A stretch of 22,096 nt of DNA, taken from assembly GCA_049454855.1 (NCBI GenBank), contig JBMUAQ010000025.1:1-22096 (forward strand), given 5' to 3'. Each line of letters begins with the position of its first letter. The first letter of the stretch is position 1. This stretch comes from UBA2093 sp049454855. GTDB lineage: Bacteria; Actinomycetota; Acidimicrobiia; Acidimicrobiales; Ilumatobacteraceae. The notes beneath the pieces were generated by a model, which did not search any database, had not been told where the DNA came from, and worked only from the letters and a program-made list of their open reading frames with translations. Position numbers and translations under genes: made by a program. Of this stretch, positions 15,248 through 21,572 are shown in pieces.

Positions 15248-16500
15248 GGTCGGTCATCCTCCGCACGTTCCATGGCCGCCAGTGCCGCACGCACCTCCCG
15301 TTCGGGGATGGATTCCGTGAGCTCCAGCGATGCCGCCTCCATCGCGAACCGACCGTCCGCCGTCTGTGTGAACACGGGGCGGGTGCGCGGTCCCGCCCCC
15401 AACGTTCGTGCCTGCAGCTGCAGCCAGTCGCGCAGTCCGACCATGCCGAGACCCTGCACTGCCCTCACGGCGACACCGGTCTCGGCTCGGTTCATCGCCA
15501 CCACGTTCCTGGCCGCAAGGGCGACAACTGCACCCCGTCGCGCGGCGACAACCCAGGGGTCAAGATCGGGGTCGTCCGTGTCGGCCATCCCGGCCACCGA
15601 CTCCAACCATTCCGTCGATGGTTGGTCACCGGGCCAGTGCATGTCGCCCGGGTATGCGGTGGCCTGGGCCAGCAGAAGGAGATCCTGCGCGACGGCTTCC
15701 TCGTGCCATGCCGCGAGTGCATCCTCGCCGCGCCACCACGCGCACGCGGAACGGATGGTGGGCAACGACGCCCGCATCGACATCATCGGGTTCAGCAGCC
15801 AACCCGCGCTCACTCCCGCGGCTCCGGGGTCGCGCCCGACGAACGGGCCGATGTGCAGGTGCCCGCTCATCATCGCGTCGTTCACCGGCACGTTGTCCCA
15901 CACGAGCGGTGGACGTCCGCCGCACACTGCAGTGCGCGCGGCGATGTCCCGTTCGGTGACCGTCGGTGTGACCACGTGCCGCCCCGTCCACATCACCGAC
16001 ACCGCGGGGACGAGACCGTCGTGCAGCCGCTCCAGGTACGGAGAGCCGACCGTGCCGGCGTAGTGGGTGGGCACCAGCCACACGGGTCGTTTCGTCGCGG
16101 CGACGACACCGTTCACGAGTTCGCGGTGATGGTCGGCGGCCTCGAGCGCGGGCAGGTCGTCGAAGCAGACAGTCACGGGGCCGTCGGTGACGGCCAGGGC
16201 CGGGGACAGTTTGTCGACGACGTCGGGGACCGTTGCCCCGTCCCCGGGCGTGAGACCCACCGACACCTGCACCCTGCGGTCGCGGCGGGCCATCTCGGCG
16301 AAGCCCTCGATCTCGGCGGAGGTGAACGGCGCCGCCCATTCGTCACGGTGGCGCGGTTCGCTCTTCGGTGCCCACACGTACGTGTTCGCACCCCACGATG
16401 CGAGCGCATCGATGCATGACAGACGCTCCGCCAGCGACCACGGGTCGCCGTAGAAACCCTCGATCACACCGAACGGTCTCGCGGCGGGTTCGGCGGGCAC
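15244..16500 (-). CDS. Glycoside hydrolase family 84 beta-N-acetylglucosaminidase
   Basis: GH84 enzymes remove beta-linked N-acetylglucosamine by substrate-assisted catalysis, using two adjacent Asp residues. Here the N terminus carries the family opening GVIEGFYGDPWS (11-22), then NTYVWAPKSEPRHRDEW (39-55) and the catalytic pair in VCFDDLPALE (D114, D115). Later blocks are the PTHYAG strand, WTGRHVVTPTVT and WDNVPVND (about 195-230), where family members contact the sugar. The 418 residues cover the barrel and a C-terminal helical region; the N-terminal domain and carbohydrate-binding modules of large bacterial GH84 proteins are absent. No signal peptide, so a cytosolic role on imported glycans or muropeptide-type sugars is likely. 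GTG 16500 has TAGCCT 6 nt upstream. First gene of the six-gene cluster. Confidence 0.9.
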   Translation of the reverse strand: MPAEPAARPFGVIEGFYGDPWSLAERLSCIDALASWGANTYVWAPKSEPRHRDEWAAPFTSAEIEGFAEMARRDRRVQVSVGLTPGDGATVPDVVDKLSPALAVTDGPVTVCFDDLPALEAADHHRELVNGVVAATKRPVWLVPTHYAGTVGSPYLERLHDGLVPAVSVMWTGRHVVTPTVTERDIAARTAVCGGRPPLVWDNVPVNDAMMSGHLHIGPFVGRDPGAAGVSAGWLLNPMMSMRASLPTIRSACAWWRGEDALAAWHEEAVAQDLLLLAQATAYPGDMHWPGDQPSTEWLESVAGMADTDDPDLDPWVVAARRGAVVALAARNVVAMNRAETGVAVRAVQGLGMVGLRDWLQLQARTLGAGPRTRPVFTQTADGRFAMEAASLELTESIPEREVRAALAAMERAEDDRP

Positions 16501-16506
16501 GCCGTC

Positions 16507-16512
16507 AGGCTA
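16507..16512 (-). promoter_or_regulatory. Candidate -10 (TAGCCT) of the GH84-led cluster
   Basis: On the minus strand TAGCCT is followed by GACGGC and the GTG start at 16500. The spacing of 6 nt and the lack of a ribosome binding site fit a leaderless transcript. This would be the main promoter of the six-gene cluster. Confidence 0.5.
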
Positions 16513-16531
16513 GGAGGCCGCGACGGTGGCG

Positions 16532-16537
16532 TAGTGT
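16532..16537 (+). promoter_or_regulatory. Candidate -10 (TAGTGT) of the LLM oxidoreductase gene
   Basis: TAGTGT is followed by TCGCGC and ATG 16544, again a 6-nt spacing. The divergent promoters of this gene and of the GH84 cluster lie within the same 43 bp, so they must influence each other or share a regulator. Confidence 0.5.
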
Positions 16538-16543
16538 TCGCGC

Positions 16544-17587
16544 ATGGCGAAGAAGAACGTGACGCTCGGGTACTCGGCCGGTTACTGGGGAAGCGGCCCG
16601 CCCGCGGGAGCCCTGGAGGCCATCAAGGAGGCGGAGCGTCTCGGCTTCGACAGCGCATGGACCGCCGAGGCATACGGCAGCGACGCGCTCTCCCCTCTTG
16701 CATGGTGGGGCTCGCACACCGAGCGCATCCGGCTCGGCACGTCGATCATCCAGATGAGCGCGCGCACGCCCGCCGCCACCGCGATGGCGGCCATGACGAT
16801 GGACCATCTCTCGGGCGGGCGCTTCATCCTCGGTCTCGGCGCGTCGGGCCCGCAGGTGGTGGAGGGCTGGTACGGCAGGCCGTACCCGAAGCCACTGGCG
16901 CGCACCCGCGAGTACGTGCAGATCATCCGCGAGATCGTGCGCCGTGACCGGCCGGTGGAGTTCCACGGAGAGTTCTACGACATGCCGTTCAAGGAGGGCA
17001 CCGGACTCGGCAAGCCGCTGAAGAGCACCATCCATCCGTTCCGCACCGAGATACCGATCTGGCTCGGCGCGGAAGGGCCGAAGAACGTCGCGCTCGCCGC
17101 GGAGATCTGCGACGGCTGGCTGCCGCTGTTCTTCTCGCCGAAGGAGGACGCCTGGTACCGCAGATGCCTCGAGGAGGGTTTCACGCGCAGCGGGGAGGCC
17201 GGCAAGGCTGACCGCTTCGAGGTTGCGGTGCCGATGACCGTGGTGCCCGGTGACGACGTGGAGAAGTGCGCCGACATGGTGCGGCCGATGCTGGCGCTGT
17301 ACGCCGGCGGCATGGGTGCCCGCGACACCAACTTCCACTTCGACGTGTTCGCCCGCATGGGCTGGGAGGACGTCGCCGAGAACGTGCAGAACCTCTACCT
17401 GGCAGGCAAGAAGGCCGAGGCAGCCGCGGCCATCCCGCTCGCCATGGTGGAGGACGTCGCGCTCGTGGGCCCCCTCGACAAGATCCGTGACGAGTCGGCA
17501 CGCTGGCGCGAGACCTGCATCACCTCGTTCCTGGTGGGCGGCCCCGCGCACCTGCTGGAGAAGTACGCCTCCGCCCTCCTGGGCTGA
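16544..17587 (+). CDS. LLM-class F420-dependent oxidoreductase, Rv3520c-like
   Basis: This 347-residue luciferase-like TIM-barrel protein closely follows the pattern of mycobacterial Rv3520c: LGYSAGYWGSGPP at the N terminus, TAEAYGSDALSPLAWWGS (about 40-57), RLGTSIIQMSARTP, MDHLSGGRFILGLGASGPQ (about 86-104), VVEGWYGRPYPKPLARTREY, and LGAEGPKNVALAAEICDGW (about 174-192). Such proteins are expected to use reduced F420, a cofactor of actinobacteria, to reduce or oxidise a small organic substrate; the substrate is unknown. The product is soluble. ATG 16544 lies 6 nt after a TAGTGT hexamer with no ribosome site, so it is probably leaderless. It is divergent from the GH84 cluster and 48 bp upstream of the nuclease gene. 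Confidence 0.93.
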   Translation: MAKKNVTLGYSAGYWGSGPPAGALEAIKEAERLGFDSAWTAEAYGSDALSPLAWWGSHTERIRLGTSIIQMSARTPAATAMAAMTMDHLSGGRFILGLGASGPQVVEGWYGRPYPKPLARTREYVQIIREIVRRDRPVEFHGEFYDMPFKEGTGLGKPLKSTIHPFRTEIPIWLGAEGPKNVALAAEICDGWLPLFFSPKEDAWYRRCLEEGFTRSGEAGKADRFEVAVPMTVVPGDDVEKCADMVRPMLALYAGGMGARDTNFHFDVFARMGWEDVAENVQNLYLAGKKAEAAAAIPLAMVEDVALVGPLDKIRDESARWRETCITSFLVGGPAHLLEKYASALLG

Positions 17588-17635
17588 ACCAGGCGCCTGC
17601 ACGGGCCGGGCACACCCGTCTGTGAGACTTGTCCC

Positions 17636-18415
17636 GTGATCACCCCGCCCGAGTACCTCTCCCCCTCCTCCATCAACACGTTCCGCGACTGCCCGCAGAA
17701 GTTCTTCCTGTCCCGCATCGAGCGGATCCAGGAGCCCCCGCAGTGGCACCTGCACCTCGGCACCTTCGTGCACGAGGTTCTCGAGACCATGTACAAGGCC
17801 GACGCCTCCGAGCGCACCGAGGAGGGTGCCAAGAAGTTCGCACGGCAGTGCTGGGACGGAAACGGCTGGAAAGCGAAGGTGGAGGCGCTCGAGAACCCGA
17901 AGGGCTCCGTGAACGACTTCATGAAGCAGGCCTTCGACAACGTGCGGAACATCTTCCGCCTCGAGAACCCCGCCACAACGGAGCTCGACGGCATGGAGCA
18001 CGAGGTCAACACGGTGGTCGAGGGCGTCGCCATGAAGGGGTTCATCGACCGTTTCACGTTCGGCGACAACGGCATCGTCATCTCCGACTACAAGACCGGC
18101 AAGGTGCCGAACCCGAGGTTCAAGTCGCAGGACGACCAGTTCTTCCAGCTCCTCGCGTACGCACTCATGCTGAAGGCATCCGAGGACGAGGACGCCTCGC
18201 ACGTCCAGTTGCTGTACCTGTCGGAGCCCGTGGTGCACCAGCTCGAGGTGACACCCGAGCGTCTCATCGTGGCCACCGGCACGATCGTGGAGACCAAGGA
18301 GGCCCTCGACGCCGCATGTGCCGCGGAGGACTTCCACTGCAACGTCACGAAGCTGTGTGACTGGTGCTTCTACAAGTCGTCCGGCCACTGCCCCGCCTGG
18401 AAAGGCAAGAGCTGA
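17636..18415 (+). CDS. RecB/Cas4-like PD-(D/E)XK nuclease with iron-sulfur cluster motif
   Basis: A 259-residue single-domain nuclease of the PDDEXK_1 type. Visible are the opening LSPSSINTFRDCPQKFF, H46 in GTFVHEVLE, D138 in KGFIDRF, the DYK motif in ISDYKTGK (D151, K153) and the QxxxY element (Q171, Y175). Four cysteines, C19, C241, C244 and C252, have the spacing pattern of the 4Fe-4S cluster in AddB and Cas4 nucleases. No helicase domain is present and no cas genes or repeats are nearby, so this is a solitary RecB-type exonuclease, as in other actinobacteria (for example Rv2119-like proteins), probably in DNA repair. GTG 17636 has no ribosome site; GAGACT sits 6 nt upstream. It converges on the deiminase gene with a 3-nt gap. 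Confidence 0.9.
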   Translation: MITPPEYLSPSSINTFRDCPQKFFLSRIERIQEPPQWHLHLGTFVHEVLETMYKADASERTEEGAKKFARQCWDGNGWKAKVEALENPKGSVNDFMKQAFDNVRNIFRLENPATTELDGMEHEVNTVVEGVAMKGFIDRFTFGDNGIVISDYKTGKVPNPRFKSQDDQFFQLLAYALMLKASEDEDASHVQLLYLSEPVVHQLEVTPERLIVATGTIVETKEALDAACAAEDFHCNVTKLCDWCFYKSSGHCPAWKGKS

Positions 18416-18418
18416 CGG

Positions 18419-19471
18419 TCAGCGGTACGCGGGCACCTGCTGCGTGATGCAGTGGATGCCACCGCCGCGCTCGAACACCGCGCGCGCATCAACCCGCACG
18501 ATGTCGCGTCCCGGGTAGGCCGCGGCGAGAATGCCCGCCGCAATGTCATCGTTCGGGTCATCGAACGTGCACATGATCACCGCTCCATTGCACACGTAGT
18601 GGTTGATGTAGCTCCAGTCCACCGGACCCCCGTCATCGTGGCCCCGGAGCGGTGCCGGCACCGGCACCACGCGCAGTGGCTGCCCTGCCGCATCGACCGA
18701 GCGAGAGAGAACGTCGACAATCTCGCGTGACACTGCATGGTCGGGGTGCGACGGGTCCCGCTGGTCGTGCACCAGCACCGAACCGTCGACGGCGAACGTG
18801 GCAAGTATGTCCACGTGGCCGCTGGTGCCGAACTCGCCGTAGTCGCGCGTGAGCCCGCGTTCCAGCCAGATCACCTTCGACACCCCGAGCGTGCGCGACA
18901 GTTCGTCCTCCACCTGCTGCTGCGTCCACCCCGGGTTGCGGTCGGGGTCGAGCTGCACCGTGCGCGTCACCATCACAGTGCCGTTCCCGTCGGTGTGGAT
19001 GCCGCCGCCCTCGTTCACCATCGGGGACGCGAACACCCGCGCCCCCGATGCCCGCGCGATCACCCCTCCGATGCGGGCGTCGTTCCCGTGCGACAGGAAC
19101 CGGCCGTTCCCCCAGGCGTTGAACGTCCAGTGCACCGCGCCGAGGCCTCCGTTGCCGTCCACAAGGAACGTGGGGCCGCTGTCGCGTGCCCATGCATCGT
19201 CGATGGGCTCAGCGAGGATCTCCACCCCCTCGCCCAGGAGGTCGCGCGCGATCGCGACGTCCTCGGGACGGCACACCATCAGCACCGGTTCGAACCGCGA
19301 CACCGTGTTCGCCACCTCGGCCCACTTCTCCCGGCATGATGCGAGGGACTCCGACCCCTCCTCGCCGAACGTGAAGTTCGCCGTGGGGAACTGCATCCAC
19401 GTGGCGATGTGGGGGTCCCATTCGGCGGGCATCCGGTAGCCCAGTTCGCGGGGCGACTCGTGGTCGGTCAC
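18419..19471 (-). CDS. aguA: Agmatine deiminase / peptidylarginine deiminase family
   Basis: Agmatine deiminase turns agmatine into N-carbamoylputrescine and ammonia, on the arginine-to-putrescine route. The 350-residue protein has the family blocks in order: GYRMPAEWDPHIATWMQFP (11-29), DDAWARDSGPTFLV, NEGGGIHTDGNGT, TSGHVDILATF with the catalytic His, and GGGIHCITQQVPA with the catalytic C341. The length fits. I chose GTG 19471: a TACCGT hexamer lies 7 nt upstream, and the frame continuing to 19576 would run 83 nt into the neighbouring gene with unrelated residues. GTG 19480 is also possible. No other polyamine gene is in view, so agmatine is the likely substrate by family rather than by context. 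Confidence 0.9.
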   Translation of the reverse strand: MTDHESPRELGYRMPAEWDPHIATWMQFPTANFTFGEEGSESLASCREKWAEVANTVSRFEPVLMVCRPEDVAIARDLLGEGVEILAEPIDDAWARDSGPTFLVDGNGGLGAVHWTFNAWGNGRFLSHGNDARIGGVIARASGARVFASPMVNEGGGIHTDGNGTVMVTRTVQLDPDRNPGWTQQQVEDELSRTLGVSKVIWLERGLTRDYGEFGTSGHVDILATFAVDGSVLVHDQRDPSHPDHAVSREIVDVLSRSVDAAGQPLRVVPVPAPLRGHDDGGPVDWSYINHYVCNGAVIMCTFDDPNDDIAAGILAAAYPGRDIVRVDARAVFERGGGIHCITQQVPAYR

Positions 19472-19478
19472 GGCCCCC

Positions 19479-19484
19479 ACGGTA
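19479..19484 (-). promoter_or_regulatory. Candidate -10 (TACCGT) of the agmatine deiminase gene
   Basis: TACCGT on the minus strand is followed by GGGGGCC and GTG 19471, a 7-nt spacing. It lies 10 nt beyond the stop of the LamG gene, so the deiminase gene may have its own leaderless transcript. The G run could also act as a weak ribosome site on read-through message. Confidence 0.42.
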
Positions 19485-19493
19485 GCGAGCGGT

Positions 19494-21131
19494 TCAGTCG
19501 GTCTCCCGCGGTCTGCGACGCGACACCGCGGGCAGCAGGAATGCGAGCACGATGGCAAGGAGGAGTGCACCGACAATCAGGCGCGTCGCGATGTTCGATT
19601 CCTTCTCGAAGTCACCGAGCATCACACCGACAGCTATTGAGGTCTTCTCCCCGTCGGCTGTGCGGGCCTCGATTGCCACCCGGTGGGCACCGGCCGGTGC
19701 GTTCTCCGGAATGACGAAGGTGGTGTCCACCGTGCCGTCAGCTCTCACCACCGACGACCCGAGCTTGATCGGCGTGGAGAACAGCCAGCCGTCAACGGTC
19801 GACCCCGGCTCGAAACCCGAAGCCCGGATCCTGATGCGCGAGCCGGCCGCCAGCCGGATGTTCCCTTCCGGGTCCAGCGAAAGCACCTCGCCCGCAGCGT
19901 TCACATTCCCGAACGTGGCTCTCATGCCTCCCGACTGCACCACGATCTGGTTGTCCTCACGCGACACCGTGGCCTCGGAACGTACTCCTCCGGTCATCAC
20001 CGCGGCTCCGCCCGTGACAACCCGCGGGATGGACGGCGGCGGAACGGTGGTTGCACCCCGCGGGACTGTGGTCGAGGTCGGCGGCACTGTCGATGTCGTC
20101 GATCCGGAGACAGACCTCAACGCCGGTGCGGCCGTTGCGCCCGGTGGGGACACCGGCGGAAGCAACACCGTCGGTCCATCCGGGGAATCAGACACGGCGG
20201 ACGGACTGGTCTGTGGAGTGGGCGGGACGGTCGTGGTGGTCGGAAGCTGAATGACAATCTCGAGTGCGGGCGGCGCAGTGGTGGTCGGTGCGGGTGCCGG
20301 TGCGGTGCCCGGACTCACCGTGGTGGTCGAGGACGTTGTCGTGGACGGGACCGTCGTTGTGGTGGACGTGGTGGTCGTGGTCGTTGACGTGGTTGTTGAA
20401 GTCGTTGCCGCGTCCGGCGGACCGCCGACGAGATCAACGACTTCTGCGGCGGAGATGCCACGGTTGTAGACAGCCACATCGTCGAGCGTGCCGATGAAGT
20501 ACTCGCTGTTGTTGGTGACACCGATGTTGAAGTTGATGGCTGACGCAGACCCGGCAGCCGGAGTGTTCTGCACCTTGAGAACGCCGTCGAGATAGAGCTT
20601 GCGGGTGGTTCCGTCCCATGTGGCAGCGACATGGTGCCATCCGTTCGTCGTGATGGGGCATGTCCCGGCCGAACAGTCGAGGTCGTTGCCCCACCAGTAG
20701 AGGCGGAACCCGCCGCCGGCGCTGCCGAGTGTCCGCAGTGCCCTGACCTTGTTGGTGGCGCCCCACTGCCCCCAACCGATTATCCCGTTCGCTCTCGCAA
20801 CGTTGGAGGCCTTGAACCATGCAGCCACCGAGTAGTGCGTGTTGCCGACGGGAATCCACGCCGGCGAGGAGAGGTCACGCAATGAACTGCTGCCATTGAG
20901 CGACAGGCCGCCGCCGTTCTTGCCTGATGCAGTCCATGCGGGGGAACCATTTGCGGAAAGAGTGCTCCCGCCTGAGTCGGGCACCGCAAAGTTCACTGAG
21001 TCGTCAAACGACCAGTACGCAATGAGACCATCGGCCGGGCCGGCGGCCTCCGCCCAGGGCACGAAACCGGGCAGCACGAGGAGGCACAACAGCACAGCAA
21101 CGATAGAGGCAGCAAGTGTGCGGTGACTCAC
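19494..21131 (-). CDS. LamG-domain cell-surface protein with Thr-rich stalk and C-terminal membrane anchor
   Basis: A 545-residue exported protein. It has a signal peptide (1 to about 29, hydrophobic core, cleavage near AEA-AG) and a LamG/concanavalin-like domain (about 35-235; GLIAYWSFDDS, WHHVAATWDG, KLYLDGVL, IGTLDDVAVYNRGIS). Next come a low-complexity Thr/Ser/Pro/Val stalk (about 240-370), an Ig-like sheet region (about 420-505; SRIRIRASGFEPGSTVDGWL) of a kind common in actinobacterial surface proteins, a single membrane helix (about 517-536) and a short basic tail, SRRRPRETD. There is no LPXTG signal, so anchoring is by the helix. LamG domains bind sugars or proteins; a role in glycan binding or adhesion is inferred. 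GTG 21131 was chosen because the signal peptide follows directly and TAGACT lies 7 nt upstream; an alternative GTG is at 21203. Confidence 0.88.
   Translation of the reverse strand: MSHRTLAASIVAVLLCLLVLPGFVPWAEAAGPADGLIAYWSFDDSVNFAVPDSGGSTLSANGSPAWTASGKNGGGLSLNGSSSLRDLSSPAWIPVGNTHYSVAAWFKASNVARANGIIGWGQWGATNKVRALRTLGSAGGGFRLYWWGNDLDCSAGTCPITTNGWHHVAATWDGTTRKLYLDGVLKVQNTPAAGSASAINFNIGVTNNSEYFIGTLDDVAVYNRGISAAEVVDLVGGPPDAATTSTTTSTTTTTTSTTTTVPSTTTSSTTTVSPGTAPAPAPTTTAPPALEIVIQLPTTTTVPPTPQTSPSAVSDSPDGPTVLLPPVSPPGATAAPALRSVSGSTTSTVPPTSTTVPRGATTVPPPSIPRVVTGGAAVMTGGVRSEATVSREDNQIVVQSGGMRATFGNVNAAGEVLSLDPEGNIRLAAGSRIRIRASGFEPGSTVDGWLFSTPIKLGSSVVRADGTVDTTFVIPENAPAGAHRVAIEARTADGEKTSIAVGVMLGDFEKESNIATRLIVGALLLAIVLAFLLPAVSRRRPRETD
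20319..20405 (-). repeat. Low-complexity ACN-codon tract encoding the Thr-rich stalk
   Basis: About 29 codons, mostly Thr and Ser with a few Val and Pro, form an imperfect 3-nt periodic tract. Third positions vary, so it is a protein-level low-complexity stalk rather than an exact DNA tandem repeat. Such stalks are often O-glycosylated in actinobacteria. Confidence 0.7.
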
Positions 21132-21157
21132 CTCTGAGAGTCTATGACTCTCGGAGG
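21131..21157. promoter_or_regulatory. Palindrome over the divergent LamG / DCC promoters, candidate operator
   Basis: The 12-nt arms CCTCTGAGAGTC and GACTCTCGGAGG pair at 11 of 12 positions around TAT. The left arm covers the LamG start codon and most of its candidate -10. The right arm ends near where a -35 for the DCC gene would lie. The position suits a repressor operator; an mRNA hairpin is possible if the LamG transcript begins further upstream. Confidence 0.5.
21139..21144 (-). promoter_or_regulatory. Candidate -10 (TAGACT) of the LamG gene
   Basis: TAGACT on the minus strand lies 7 nt before GTG 21131, inside the palindrome. The spacing matches the other presumed leaderless genes. Confidence 0.4.
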
Positions 21158-21175
21158 TTTCGGGACGATCAGTCG

Positions 21176-21181
21176 TAGGGT
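21176..21181 (+). promoter_or_regulatory. Candidate -10 (TAGGGT) of the DCC-family gene
   Basis: TAGGGT is followed by GACGGC and GTG 21188, a 6-nt spacing. The same six bases, GACGGC, separate the GH84 -10 from its start. GGGTGA could instead serve as a ribosome site on a longer transcript. Confidence 0.42.
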
Positions 21182-21187
21182 GACGGC

Positions 21188-21538
21188 GTGCGAGGCGGAA
21201 CACTTTTCTTCGACGGTGAGTGCGGGTTCTGCCGACGGTCGGTGCGCATCATGCGCACACGCATCCGCAACCACCCCGAGACCGTCGCCTACCAGTCGGC
21301 CGACCTCGCAGCCTTCGGCCTCACCGCCGAACAGTGCGCCGCGGAGGTGCAGTACGTCGACGCCCGGGGACGCACGTTCGGCGGCGCCGACGCCGTGGCC
21401 CGTGTTCTCGTCGATGCCGGTCTGCCGTGGTCCCCCGTCGGTCGGGTGATGCTGCTGCCCGGCATCATCCATGTCGCGCGTGCCGCGTACCGGTGGGTGG
21501 CCGCCAACCGCCGTCGCTTCCGCGGCGATCCCGCGTGA
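21188..21538 (+). CDS. DCC-type thiol-disulfide oxidoreductase (DUF393)
   Basis: A 116-residue thioredoxin-like protein with the family's DxxCxxC motif near the N terminus: LFFDGECGFCRRSV, with D9, C12 and C15. Later family features are YQSADLAAFGL (about 35-45), the VQYVDARGRTFGGADAVARVL block (about 54-74), and a C-terminal hydrophobic segment followed by a basic end. Proteins of this group are predicted thiol-disulfide oxidoreductases of largely unknown role. GTG 21188 is supported by the TAGGGT hexamer 6 nt upstream. Divergent from the LamG gene across the palindrome and followed after 34 nt by the VOC gene. Confidence 0.88.
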   Translation: MRGGTLFFDGECGFCRRSVRIMRTRIRNHPETVAYQSADLAAFGLTAEQCAAEVQYVDARGRTFGGADAVARVLVDAGLPWSPVGRVMLLPGIIHVARAAYRWVAANRRRFRGDPA

Positions 21539-21572
21539 CGACCACGCTCCGACGCCGTGCGAGGATGACCGC

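Noticed and set aside
17601..17619. Terminator after the LLM gene (ACGGG / CCCGT stem)
   Set aside because: Only 5 bp of stem, a 9-nt loop and no T run; indistinguishable from chance in this base composition.
17636..18415. Cas4 of a CRISPR system
   Set aside because: No cas1, cas2 or repeat-spacer array is present in the window; the gene fits stand-alone RecB-like actinobacterial nucleases better.
19472..19576. Upstream extension of the agmatine deiminase to 19576
   Set aside because: Overlaps the 3' end of the LamG gene and adds a Cys/Ser/Pro-rich segment absent from the family.
20034..20405. DNA tandem repeat (VNTR) in the LamG gene
   Set aside because: The periodicity is of Thr/Ser codons with varied third bases and broken by Pro/Val; no exact repeat unit is present.
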